DNA from: Pseudomonadota bacterium
Lineage (GTDB): Bacteria > Pseudomonadota > Alphaproteobacteria > Rhizobiales > Beijerinckiaceae
Direction: 5' to 3'
Assembly: GCA_028876585.1 (NCBI GenBank)
Contig: JAGWRL010000085.1
Coordinates: 1 to 6,337, forward strand
Length of the DNA stretch: 6,337 bases
Below are positions 1-5,891 of the stretch, in pieces (position 1 is the first letter of the stretch; the number at the start of each line of letters is the position of its first letter). The translations under genes and the position numbers were made by a program. The notes beneath the pieces were generated by a model. It was given only the letters and a program-made list of their open reading frames with translations. It made no database searches and was not told where the DNA came from.

Positions 1-213
1 GCCGAGGCCGCCTGGCACCACCCCGATCTCGCGGTGTCCTACGCCTTCGTCGAGGTGAAGCTGACGACGCATGACGCCAAGGGGATCACCGACAAGGATT
101 TCGAACTGGCGAAGAAGATCGAGGAGGTGATCGGCTGGCGCCCCGCCGCCGGCGCCGCGCTCGAAGGCACGCCGCAGGGCGACGCGCGCTTCGCCTATAT
201 CAAGTACGACTGA
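1..213 (+). CDS. 4a-hydroxytetrahydrobiopterin dehydratase (pterin-4a-carbinolamine dehydratase), 3' part only
   Basis: The gene enters from the left edge; 70 C-terminal residues are visible, ending at TGA 211-213. The enzyme dehydrates 4a-hydroxytetrahydrobiopterin to the quinonoid dihydropterin, which recycles the cofactor of aromatic amino acid hydroxylases in the cytoplasm. The family signature is clear: the HHPDL stretch at visible residues 6-10, a beta strand, then LTTHD at 21-25 and GITDKDFELA at 28-37. These carry the conserved active-site histidines His6, His7 and His24. A tail of about 25 residues follows the usual end of the fold (ALEGTP at 53-58, FAYIKYD at 64-70), longer than in classical PCD proteins. 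No aromatic hydroxylase gene is visible, so the physiological partner is unknown. The missing N-terminal part lies outside the window. Confidence 0.9.
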   Translation, partial: AEAAWHHPDLAVSYAFVEVKLTTHDAKGITDKDFELAKKIEEVIGWRPAAGAALEGTPQGDARFAYIKYD

Positions 214-294
214 AGCTTTCGGCGAAATCGGGTGGCGAGGTCGCGCGCCGCCGCCTATGTCGCGGCGTCACAGCACGAACCGGAACCGCGAACC

Positions 295-1230
295 ATGTCG
301 CAAGCCGAAACTCCGCCCGTGATGGGCGCACGCGAATGGCTGCTGCTTTTCGCGTTATCGGCGCTGTGGGGCGGCTCGTTCTTTTTCTTCAAGGTGCTGG
401 TCGCGGCGTTGCCGCCGTTCACCGTCGTGCTCGGCCGGGTCGGGTTCGCGGCGATCGCGCTCAACCTGCTGCTGGCCGTGCGCCGCGACTGGATGCCTGC
501 GGACCCGCGCCTGTGGGCTTCGTTCGCGCTGATGGGGCTGCTCAACAATGTCGCGCCGTTCACGCTGATCGTGTTCGGCGAGACGCGCATTTCGAGCGGG
601 CTCGCCTCGATCCTGAACGCCACGACGCCGATCTTCACCGTCCTGGTCGCCCACGCCCTGACTGGCAACGAGAAGCTGAGCTGGGGCAAGGCGGTCGGCG
701 TGGCGTTCGGATTGGCCGGCGTCGTCGTCCTGGTCGGTCCCGGCGTGCTGTCGGGCCTCGGACAGGGCGATCTTGTCGGCGAGGCGGCGTGCCTGCTGGC
801 GTCGCTCTGCTACGCCTGCGCGGGCGTCTACGGCCGGCGCTTTCGCGGCGTGCCGCCGCTCAAACTCGCCACCGGCCAGATCACAGCCAGCACGCTCGTC
901 CTGGCGGTGATCGCGAGCCTGGTCGATCGGCCCTGGACGCTGCCGGCGCCGGGCGCGCCCATCTGGCTCGCCTTCGCCGGCATTTCGCTGCTCTGCACCG
1001 CGCTCGCCTATGTCCTCTATTTCCGCATCCTCGCGGTCGCCGGCGCGACCAACCTGCTGCTGGTGACGTTTCTGCTGCCGATCAGCGCGATGACGCTCGG
1101 CGCGCTGTTCCTGGGCGAAAGTTTTGGCGCGCAGGCGTTTGTCGGCATGGCGCTGATCGGGGCGGGGCTCGCCGCCATCGACGGGCGCGCGGTGAAATCG
1201 ACGCACGCAAGGCTGGCGCGGACGGCGTGA
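295..1230 (+). CDS. EamA/DMT-family transporter (RhaT/YdcZ-like exporter)
   Basis: This is a 311-residue inner-membrane protein with about ten hydrophobic helices (roughly residues 14-35, 40-62, 73-95, 99-122, 130-148, 160-180, 192-210, 222-243, 250-272, 279-296). They form the two EamA repeats of the drug/metabolite transporter superfamily. Hallmarks are SALWGGSFFFFK at 22-33, NATTPIFTVL at 108-117 at the end of helix 4, and LLPISAMTLGALFLGE at 260-275 in the second repeat. Relatives export amino acids, metabolites or toxic compounds; the substrate cannot be read from sequence. I chose ATG 295. The frame is open to GTG 232, but that start has no Shine-Dalgarno and would add a hydrophilic 21-residue leader. 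ATG 322, just before the first helix, is also possible. The ornithine cyclodeaminase gene follows after 80 bases on the same strand, so co-expression and export of a related compound are possible but unproven. Confidence 0.9.
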   Translation: MSQAETPPVMGAREWLLLFALSALWGGSFFFFKVLVAALPPFTVVLGRVGFAAIALNLLLAVRRDWMPADPRLWASFALMGLLNNVAPFTLIVFGETRISSGLASILNATTPIFTVLVAHALTGNEKLSWGKAVGVAFGLAGVVVLVGPGVLSGLGQGDLVGEAACLLASLCYACAGVYGRRFRGVPPLKLATGQITASTLVLAVIASLVDRPWTLPAPGAPIWLAFAGISLLCTALAYVLYFRILAVAGATNLLLVTFLLPISAMTLGALFLGESFGAQAFVGMALIGAGLAAIDGRAVKSTHARLARTA

Positions 1231-1265
1231 CGCCCCGATATGGACGTTAAGCAAGTCTAAACTGT

Positions 1266-1270
1266 GGGAG
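1266..1270 (+). promoter_or_regulatory. Possible Shine-Dalgarno for an alternative TTG start of ornithine cyclodeaminase
   Basis: GGGAG lies 7 bases before TTG 1278, which is in frame with the ornithine cyclodeaminase gene and would add 11 residues to it. Against its use, the ten codons after TTG include CCT, TTT and GTT, unlike the G/C-ending codons of the gene body. The family N-terminus also fits ATG 1311. The site may be fortuitous. Confidence 0.35.
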
Positions 1271-1310
1271 ACCAGCTTTGTCCCCCATCCCTACGTTTGC
1301 GGTTGCGCCC

Positions 1311-2363
1311 ATGTCCCTGCCCGGCCCCCTCAGCCTCGTTCCCTTCGTCAGCGTCGACGACATGATGCGGCTGGTCGCCGAGACCGGCGTCGAGCGCTTC
1401 CTGGCGGATCTCGCCGGCTATATCGAGGCCGATTTCCGCCGCTGGCCCGCCTTCGACAAGACCCCGCGCGTCGCCGCCCACGCCGCCGACGGCTCGATCG
1501 AACTGATGCCGACCAGCGACGGCGCGCTCTACGCGTTCAAATACGTCAACGGCCACCCCAAGAACACGCGGGCCGGGCGGCAGACTGTGTGCGCGTTCGG
1601 GATGCTGGCCGACGTCGCCACCGGCTATCCCGTGCTGCTGACGGAAATGACCATCCTCACCGCGCTGCGCACCGCCGCCACCTCGGCGATGGTGGGCAAA
1701 TATCTCGCGCCCGCCGGCGCGCGCACGATGGCGATCGTCGGCAATGGCGCGCAATGCGAGTTTCAGGCGCTGGCCTTCAAGGCGCTGCTCGGGATCGAGG
1801 CGGTGCGGCTCTACGACATCGACCCCGCCGCGACGCGAAAGGCGGCGCGCAATCTGAGCCTGGCCGGCCTCGACGTCGCCGCCTGCCGCTCGGCGGAAGA
1901 GGCGGTGCTGGGGGCGGAGATCGTCACCACCGCGACCGCCGACAAGGCGCGCGCGCGCATCCTCACCGACAACATGATCGGCGCCGGAATCCACATCAAC
2001 GCGATCGGCGGCGATTGCCCCGGCAAGACCGAACTCGACCCCAAAATCCTCGACCGCGCCTCGGTGTTCGTCGAATATCCCGAACAGACCCGCATCGAGG
2101 GCGAAATCCAGCAGAAACCGGCCGATTTCCCCGTCACCGAGATGTGGCGCGTGATCACGGGCGAGGCGCCCGGCCGGCGCGACGGGCAAGAGATCACGCT
2201 GTTCGACAGCGTCGGCTTCGCGATCGAGGATTTCGCGGCTTTGCGCTACGTGCGCGACCGCATCGGCGCCCGCGCGACGCAGCTCGATCTGGTCGCCGAC
2301 CCCGACGATCCGCGCGATCTCTACGGGATGCTGATGCGGGCGGGGGCGGAAGCGGCGGCGTGA
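1311..2363 (+). CDS. ocd: Ornithine cyclodeaminase
   Basis: This cytoplasmic NAD-dependent enzyme converts L-ornithine to L-proline and ammonia. From ATG 1311 it has 350 residues, typical of the Agrobacterium/Brucella enzymes. It carries the substrate-site elements Arg53 (TPRV), ELMPTSDG at 64-71 and FKYVNGHPKN at 76-85 with Lys77. The Rossmann NAD-binding loop GNGAQ is at 144-148. GGDCPGKTEL at 233-242 holds Asp235, equivalent to the catalytic Asp of Pseudomonas putida ornithine cyclodeaminase. FDSVGFAIEDF at 298-308 and DPRDLYGML near the end match this subfamily rather than the shorter EutC or mu-crystallin-like relatives. Start choice: ATG 1311 gives the family-like lead into VPFVSVDDMM but has no Shine-Dalgarno, whereas TTG 1278 has GGGAG 7 bases upstream and adds 11 residues of atypical codon use. 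The next gene overlaps the stop by 4 bases, so the two are probably translationally coupled. No arginase gene, the frequent partner, is in the window. Confidence 0.93.
   Translation: MSLPGPLSLVPFVSVDDMMRLVAETGVERFLADLAGYIEADFRRWPAFDKTPRVAAHAADGSIELMPTSDGALYAFKYVNGHPKNTRAGRQTVCAFGMLADVATGYPVLLTEMTILTALRTAATSAMVGKYLAPAGARTMAIVGNGAQCEFQALAFKALLGIEAVRLYDIDPAATRKAARNLSLAGLDVAACRSAEEAVLGAEIVTTATADKARARILTDNMIGAGIHINAIGGDCPGKTELDPKILDRASVFVEYPEQTRIEGEIQQKPADFPVTEMWRVITGEAPGRRDGQEITLFDSVGFAIEDFAALRYVRDRIGARATQLDLVADPDDPRDLYGMLMRAGAEAAA
2348..2352 (+). promoter_or_regulatory. Ribosome binding site supporting the GTG start of the M20 hydrolase
   Basis: GGAAG lies inside the last codons of ornithine cyclodeaminase, 7 bases before GTG 2360. 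It supports initiation at the GTGA overlap rather than farther upstream, where the same frame stays open but encodes only an arginine-rich shadow of the preceding gene. Confidence 0.5.
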
Positions 2364-3511
2364 CGTTTCTCAGCCGCGACGATCTCGCCGACCTCGCCGA
2401 CCTGCGCCGCCGTCTGCATCGGCGCCCCGAGCTTTCCGGGCAGGAGGGCGAGACCGCGCGCGCCATCGCCGAACGGTTGCGCGCCACGGCGCCCGATGGT
2501 CTGCTGGAGGGCCTCGGCGGCCACGGCGTCGCGGCGATCTATCGCGGCGACGCCCCCGGCCCGACCCTGATGTTCCGGGCGGAGCTTGACGGTCTGCCGA
2601 TCGAGGAGCGCTCCCCCGCGCCGCATCGCTCGCAAATCCGCGGTCGCGGCCATCTCTGCGGCCATGATGGCCATATGGCGACGCTTTCCGCGCTGGCGAT
2701 CGGGCTCGCCCGGCAAAGGCCGCGACGCGGCCGCGCGGTTTTGCTGTTTCAGCCGGCCGAGGAGACCGGCGCGGGCGCCGCCGCCGTGCTGGCCGATCCG
2801 CGCTTTGCCGAGATCGCGCCGGATTTCGCCTTCGCCTGGCACAACATGCCGGGCCTGCCGCTCGGGCGGGCCGCGTTGAAGAGCGGCCCGGCCAATTGCG
2901 CCTCGCGCGGCTTGCGGGCCATTTTATCCGGCCGCACGGCGCATGCCTCGGCGCCCGAGACCGGGGTTTCGCCGATGGCGGCGCTGGCGCGGCTGATGCC
3001 GGCGCTGACGGCGCTCGGCGGCGGCGGCGCGCTGGGGCCGGGCTACCGGCTCGTCACCGTCACCCACGCCCGGCTCGGCGAGCCCGCTTTCGGCGTCGCG
3101 CCCGGCGAAGCGGAACTGTTCGCGACGCTGCGCACCCTGACCGACGACGGCATGGCCGCGCTGGTCGCCGAGGCGGAGACCCTGCTGCGCGCCGCCGCCG
3201 CGCGCGACGGGCTCGATCTCGCCGTGACCTATCACGACGACTTCGCCCATTGCGAGAACGCGCCCGAGGCGACCGCCAAGCTCGCCGCCGCGCTCGACGC
3301 GGAGGGCGTCGCGACCGGAGAAAGCGGATTGCCGATGCGCGCCTCGGAAGATTTCGGCCGCTTCCGCGCCGCCTGCCCCTCGGCGATGTTCCTGCTCGGC
3401 GCCGGCGAGGACGCGCCGGCGCTGCACAATCCTGATTACGACTTCCCCGACGCGCTGACGCCGATCGCCGCGCGCGTGATGATGCGGGTCCTGCGCGACG
3501 CGCTCGGATAG
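2360..3511 (+). CDS. M20-family amidohydrolase (N-acyl-amino-acid hydrolase, hippurate/IAA-conjugate hydrolase type)
   Basis: A 383-residue metallohydrolase expected to cleave the amide bond of an N-acylated or conjugated amino acid, with two metal ions in the catalytic domain. Visible motifs in order: RAELDGLPIEE at 73-83; CGHDGHMA at 100-107 (metal ligands Cys100 and His102, Asp103 in the metal-site region); QPAEE at 131-135 (Glu134 general base, Glu135 ligand); AWHNMPGLPLG at 159-169 (His161 ligand); the lid-domain GRTAHASAP at 191-199 (His195); ASEDF at 328-332; and ALHNPDYDF at 354-362 with the last metal ligand, His356. Nothing essential is missing, so it should be active. The substrate is not readable from sequence. 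The start is GTG 2360, whose last two bases and the next A form the TGA stop of ornithine cyclodeaminase, and GGAAG lies 7 bases upstream. This coupling suggests it supplies or processes a substrate related to ornithine, such as an N-acyl-ornithine, but that is inference. Confidence 0.9.
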   Translation: MTFLSRDDLADLADLRRRLHRRPELSGQEGETARAIAERLRATAPDGLLEGLGGHGVAAIYRGDAPGPTLMFRAELDGLPIEERSPAPHRSQIRGRGHLCGHDGHMATLSALAIGLARQRPRRGRAVLLFQPAEETGAGAAAVLADPRFAEIAPDFAFAWHNMPGLPLGRAALKSGPANCASRGLRAILSGRTAHASAPETGVSPMAALARLMPALTALGGGGALGPGYRLVTVTHARLGEPAFGVAPGEAELFATLRTLTDDGMAALVAEAETLLRAAAARDGLDLAVTYHDDFAHCENAPEATAKLAAALDAEGVATGESGLPMRASEDFGRFRAACPSAMFLLGAGEDAPALHNPDYDFPDALTPIAARVMMRVLRDALG

Positions 3512-3552
3512 TCCCTTGCCCTCGCCCGCGTCCCCCGCCATAGAGGCGGCCG

Positions 3553-3557
3553 GGAGG
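3553..3557 (+). promoter_or_regulatory. Strong Shine-Dalgarno of the aminotransferase gene
   Basis: GGGAGGAAG covers this site. The GGAGG core is followed by five bases (AAGCC) and ATG 3563. This is the best ribosome binding site on the plus strand of the window, and it fixes the aminotransferase start. Confidence 0.75.
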
Positions 3558-3562
3558 AAGCC

Positions 3563-4747
3563 ATGCTGCATATCGTTTCCGCATTCGACCGGATCGGCGA
3601 AGAAAACGCCTTCGCGGTGCTGGCGAAAGCCGCCGCGTTGCAGGCGCAGGGGCGCGACATCATCAATCTCGGCATCGGCCAGCCCGATTTCAAAACCCCG
3701 CCGCATATCGTCGAGGCCGCGATCAAGGCGTTGCGCGACGGCGAGCATGGCTACACCCCGGCGACCGGCATTCTCCCCTTGCGCGAGGCGGTCGCGGCCG
3801 ACCTGCACAAGCGCCACGGCGTCGAGGTGTCGCCCGACAGCGTGATGATCGTGCCGGGCGGCAAGGTGACGATGTATATGGCGATCCTGATGTTCGGCCA
3901 GCCGGGCGTCGACATCCTCTATCCCGACCCCGGCTTTCCCATTTATCGCTCGATGATCGAGTTCACCGGCGCGCGTCCCGTGCCGATCCCGATGCGCGAG
4001 GAAAACGGCTTCGCCTTCTCGGCGGAGGAGACGCTGTCGCTGATGACGCCGGCGACGCGGCTCATCATCCTCAATTCGCCCGCCAACCCGACCGGCGGCG
4101 TCAGCCCCAGGGGCGAGATCGACAAGCTGGTCGCCGGCCTCGCCCGCTTCCCCGACGCGGCGATCCTGTCGGACGAGATTTACGGGCAGATGACCTATGA
4201 CGGCCTCGCCCACCAGACCCTGCTCGCCTACCCCGAAATCCGCGACCGGCTGATCCTGCTCGACGGCTGGTCGAAGACCTATGCGATGACCGGCTGGCGG
4301 CTGGGCTACTCGGTCTGGCCGGCGCTGCTGTACGAGGCGGGGCGCAAGCTCGCGGTCAATTCCTATTCCTGCGTCAATGCGCCGACCCAGTTCGCCGGGC
4401 TCGCCGCGCTCACCGGCCCGCAGGACGCCGTCCACGCCATGGTCAAGGAATTCGACGCGCGGCGCAAAATCGTGGTCGAGGGCCTCAACGCGATTCGCAA
4501 CATCCGCGCCGCGACGCCGAAGGGCGCGTTCTACGCCTTCCCCAACATCGCTGCGACCGGCTGGAAGGCGAAGCCGCTGGCCAACGCGCTGTTGGAAAAA
4601 GCCGGCGTGGCGACCATCGGCGGCCCCGATTTCGGCGTCCACGGCGAGGGCTATCTCAGGCTCTCCTACGCCAATTCGCGCGAGAACATCGTGCGCGCCC
4701 TGCGCCGGATCGAGGATTTTCTCGCCACGGAGAAAGCGCCGGCGTGA
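3563..4747 (+). CDS. Pyridoxal-phosphate-dependent aminotransferase, class I/II (aspartate aminotransferase fold type I)
   Basis: A complete 394-residue cytoplasmic PLP enzyme that moves an amino group between an amino acid and a 2-oxo acid. Key features: NLGIGQPDF at 35-43; GYTPATGILPLREA at 63-76 (Tyr64); Gly99-Gly100-Lys101 at the cofactor phosphate loop; NSPANPTGG at 171-179 with Asn175; SDEIYGQ at 203-209 with Asp204 (pyridine nitrogen) and Tyr207; SKTYAMTGWRLGY at 237-249 with the Schiff-base Lys238 and phosphate-binding Arg246; and YLRLSYA at 364-370 with the carboxylate-binding Arg366. Length and motifs fit the bacterial subgroup often annotated as aspartate or broad-specificity aminotransferase, but the amino-acid preference cannot be assigned. 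It lies 51 bases after the M20 gene on the same strand with its own strong Shine-Dalgarno, so it is probably the last member of the ornithine cyclodeaminase operon. Confidence 0.92.
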   Translation: MLHIVSAFDRIGEENAFAVLAKAAALQAQGRDIINLGIGQPDFKTPPHIVEAAIKALRDGEHGYTPATGILPLREAVAADLHKRHGVEVSPDSVMIVPGGKVTMYMAILMFGQPGVDILYPDPGFPIYRSMIEFTGARPVPIPMREENGFAFSAEETLSLMTPATRLIILNSPANPTGGVSPRGEIDKLVAGLARFPDAAILSDEIYGQMTYDGLAHQTLLAYPEIRDRLILLDGWSKTYAMTGWRLGYSVWPALLYEAGRKLAVNSYSCVNAPTQFAGLAALTGPQDAVHAMVKEFDARRKIVVEGLNAIRNIRAATPKGAFYAFPNIAATGWKAKPLANALLEKAGVATIGGPDFGVHGEGYLRLSYANSRENIVRALRRIEDFLATEKAPA

Positions 4748-4821
4748 AATGTTGACATCGGCGCTGGCGTTTTGCGACGCGGGGCGCTAAGGCATCCCCA
4801 CATTCCCAACGTCAATTGATC

Positions 4822-5226
4822 ATGCTCCGCATCCTCTTTGCTTTGACCTGCCTTGCCCTCGTCTCCAGCGCTTCGGCGCAACAGGAGAAACCGTCGCCGG
4901 CCGGCTGCGATTCGGCGCGCATCGGCGCGCGCGAACTGGCGGATTGCCTGCGAACGGCGTCCGACAAATCCGAGCAGGCGCTGCAAAGCGCGCTCACGGC
5001 GGCGCTGAAATCGATTGATGCGAAGCCGAAGATGATGGCGACCCGCAAGGCGCGCTGGAAGCGGTTCCTCAACGATTCGCAGACGCAATGGGCCGCTTGG
5101 CGCGACGAGGAATGTCAGGACCTCGCGCCGCTGGAGGCGGCCGGCAGCGGCGGCGACCCGCGCCTGGCCTGCCTGATCGACCGCAATACCCGCCGCACCG
5201 CGGATTTGAAGGCGCGGTATCCCTAA
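4822..5226 (+). CDS. Secreted LprI-like protein (DUF1311 family)
   Basis: A small exported protein of 134 residues. A signal peptide runs to about residue 19, with a basic Arg3, a hydrophobic core and the cleavage motif ASA (17-19) before Gln20. The mature part has four cysteines, Cys29, Cys42, Cys98 and Cys117, probably forming two periplasmic disulfides. The C-terminal half has the LprI/DUF1311 signature: WAAWRDEEC at 90-98, a Gly/Ser turn near 108-111, ACLIDRNTRR at 116-125 and a final leucine-containing helix. The family is named after mycobacterial LprI, a lysozyme inhibitor, but most Gram-negative members are uncharacterised, so inhibitor function here is only a possibility. I chose ATG 4822; TTG 4816 two codons earlier is in frame, and neither has a good Shine-Dalgarno. 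It lies 74 bases past the aminotransferase, and its stop overlaps that of the convergent response regulator gene by 4 bases. Confidence 0.82.
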   Translation: MLRILFALTCLALVSSASAQQEKPSPAGCDSARIGARELADCLRTASDKSEQALQSALTAALKSIDAKPKMMATRKARWKRFLNDSQTQWAAWRDEECQDLAPLEAAGSGGDPRLACLIDRNTRRTADLKARYP

Positions 5227-5843
5227 GCCCCGCTGGTCTCCATCGCGATCCGCATCAGATCCATCGACGAGCGCGCGCCGAGCTTCTGTTTCAGCGCGGT
5301 GCAATTGTTGGCGACCGTCTTGTAGGACACATGCAGCGCGTCGGCGATGTCGCCCATCGATTTGCCCGCCGCCAGCATCCTGAGGATTTCCAGTTCGCGC
5401 GAACTCAGCGCGGCGACCTTGTTGGCGTTGGCGCTGGAGCGCAGGAACGCGATCTGGCGCGCCATGTCGGGATGCAGATAGACGCCGCCGCGCGCCACCT
5501 GCCGCACCGCGTCGAGGAACAGCGACGGGTCGTCGTTCTTGGCGACATAGCCCTTGGCGCCGGCCTCGATGGCGCGCGCCGCGAACACGGGATCGTCGTT
5601 CATCGTGAAGATGATGATCTTCGCCTGCTCGTCGCGCAGGCGGATGCGGCGGCACACCTCCAGCCCCGACAGGCCCGGCAGGTTGAGATCGATCACAGCG
5701 ACGTCGGGCTTCCAGGCGAAATAGAGGGCCTGCCCGGCCTCGGCGTCGGCCGCGTCGCGCACTTCGATCTGGGCGTCGGCGGCGAGCAGCGCCTTGCAGC
5801 CGGAAATGACGATCGGATGATCGTCGACGATCAGCACCCGCAC
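5223..5843 (-). CDS. NarL/FixJ-family response regulator (REC plus LuxR-type helix-turn-helix)
   Basis: A cytoplasmic two-component transcription factor of 206 residues from GTG 5843 (209 from ATG 5852). In the 206-residue numbering, the receiver domain has the acidic pair Asp7-Asp8 (VDDHP), phosphoacceptor Asp52 (VIDLNLPG), Thr80 (IFTMND) and Lys102 (GYVAKND), so it should accept phosphate. A linker near 125-145 leads to a LuxR-type DNA-binding domain at about 146-200: LSSRELEILRMLAAGKS, then DIADALHVSYKTV, then LKQKLGARS. Start choice: GGGAGG ends immediately before ATG 5852, leaving no spacer, whereas GTG 5846 and GTG 5843 lie 6 and 9 bases downstream of it. GTG 5843 gives the family-typical MRVLIVDDHP. 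The ApbE gene ends 48 bases before this start on the same strand, so the two are probably one operon. No histidine kinase is visible; target genes are unknown. Confidence 0.93.
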   Translation of the reverse strand: MRVLIVDDHPIVISGCKALLAADAQIEVRDAADAEAGQALYFAWKPDVAVIDLNLPGLSGLEVCRRIRLRDEQAKIIIFTMNDDPVFAARAIEAGAKGYVAKNDDPSLFLDAVRQVARGGVYLHPDMARQIAFLRSSANANKVAALSSRELEILRMLAAGKSMGDIADALHVSYKTVANNCTALKQKLGARSSMDLMRIAMETSGA

Positions 5844-5852
5844 CACAAACAT

Positions 5853-5858
5853 CCTCCC
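5853..5858 (-). promoter_or_regulatory. Shine-Dalgarno of the response regulator gene, abutting an ATG
   Basis: Read on the minus strand, GGGAGG is followed directly by ATGTTTGTGGTG. A ribosome bound here is too close to use the ATG efficiently, but it is well placed for either of the two consecutive GTG codons. The site therefore decides the start in favour of GTG 5846 or GTG 5843. Confidence 0.6.
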
Positions 5859-5891
5859 ACCCCGCTGTGATGGCGCGCCGGGCGGAGGAAA

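Noticed and set aside
249..267. Inverted repeat CGCCGC / GCGGCG with a 7-base loop before the EamA gene
   Set aside because: A six-base GC-only stem is expected by chance here, and no T-run follows, so it is not a terminator or a convincing operator.
1589..2359. Upstream in-frame extension of the M20 hydrolase across most of ornithine cyclodeaminase, as a possible fusion
   Set aside because: The extension is an arginine-rich shadow of the cyclodeaminase frame with no domain. GTG 2360 has a Shine-Dalgarno and gives a normal M20 N-terminus.
2381..2404. Short tandem repeat of CTCGCCGAC at the start of the M20 gene
   Set aside because: It encodes the Ala-Asp-Leu repeat of an N-terminal helix; two copies in coding sequence are not notable.
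2924..4642. Long open frame on the minus strand, 572 codons, opposite the M20 and aminotransferase genes
   Set aside because: Its translation is rich in Arg, Gly, Asp and His with no recognisable domain. It lies antisense to two genes with complete family motifs. Long antisense frames are expected in DNA with this codon bias.
1311..4747. Ectoine-degradation cluster (EutC/DoeB-like genes)
   Set aside because: The cyclodeaminase matches true ornithine cyclodeaminase rather than EutC, the aminotransferase is class I/II rather than the class III DoeD type, and no ectoine hydrolase gene is visible.
4752..4757. TTGACA, a perfect -35 hexamer upstream of the LprI-like gene
   Set aside because: At 16-18 bases downstream there is only GC-rich sequence and nothing resembling a -10 box, so a promoter cannot be called from the -35 alone.
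4749..4790. A 13-codon open frame (MLTSALAFCDAGR) after the aminotransferase, considered as a leader peptide
   Set aside because: It has no Shine-Dalgarno, no run of regulatory codons and no attenuator-like hairpins after it.
4822..4881. Possible lipobox around Cys10 of the LprI-like protein
   Set aside because: The cysteine lies in the middle of the hydrophobic core with no proper lipobox before it, and a clean ASA cleavage site follows at 17-19.
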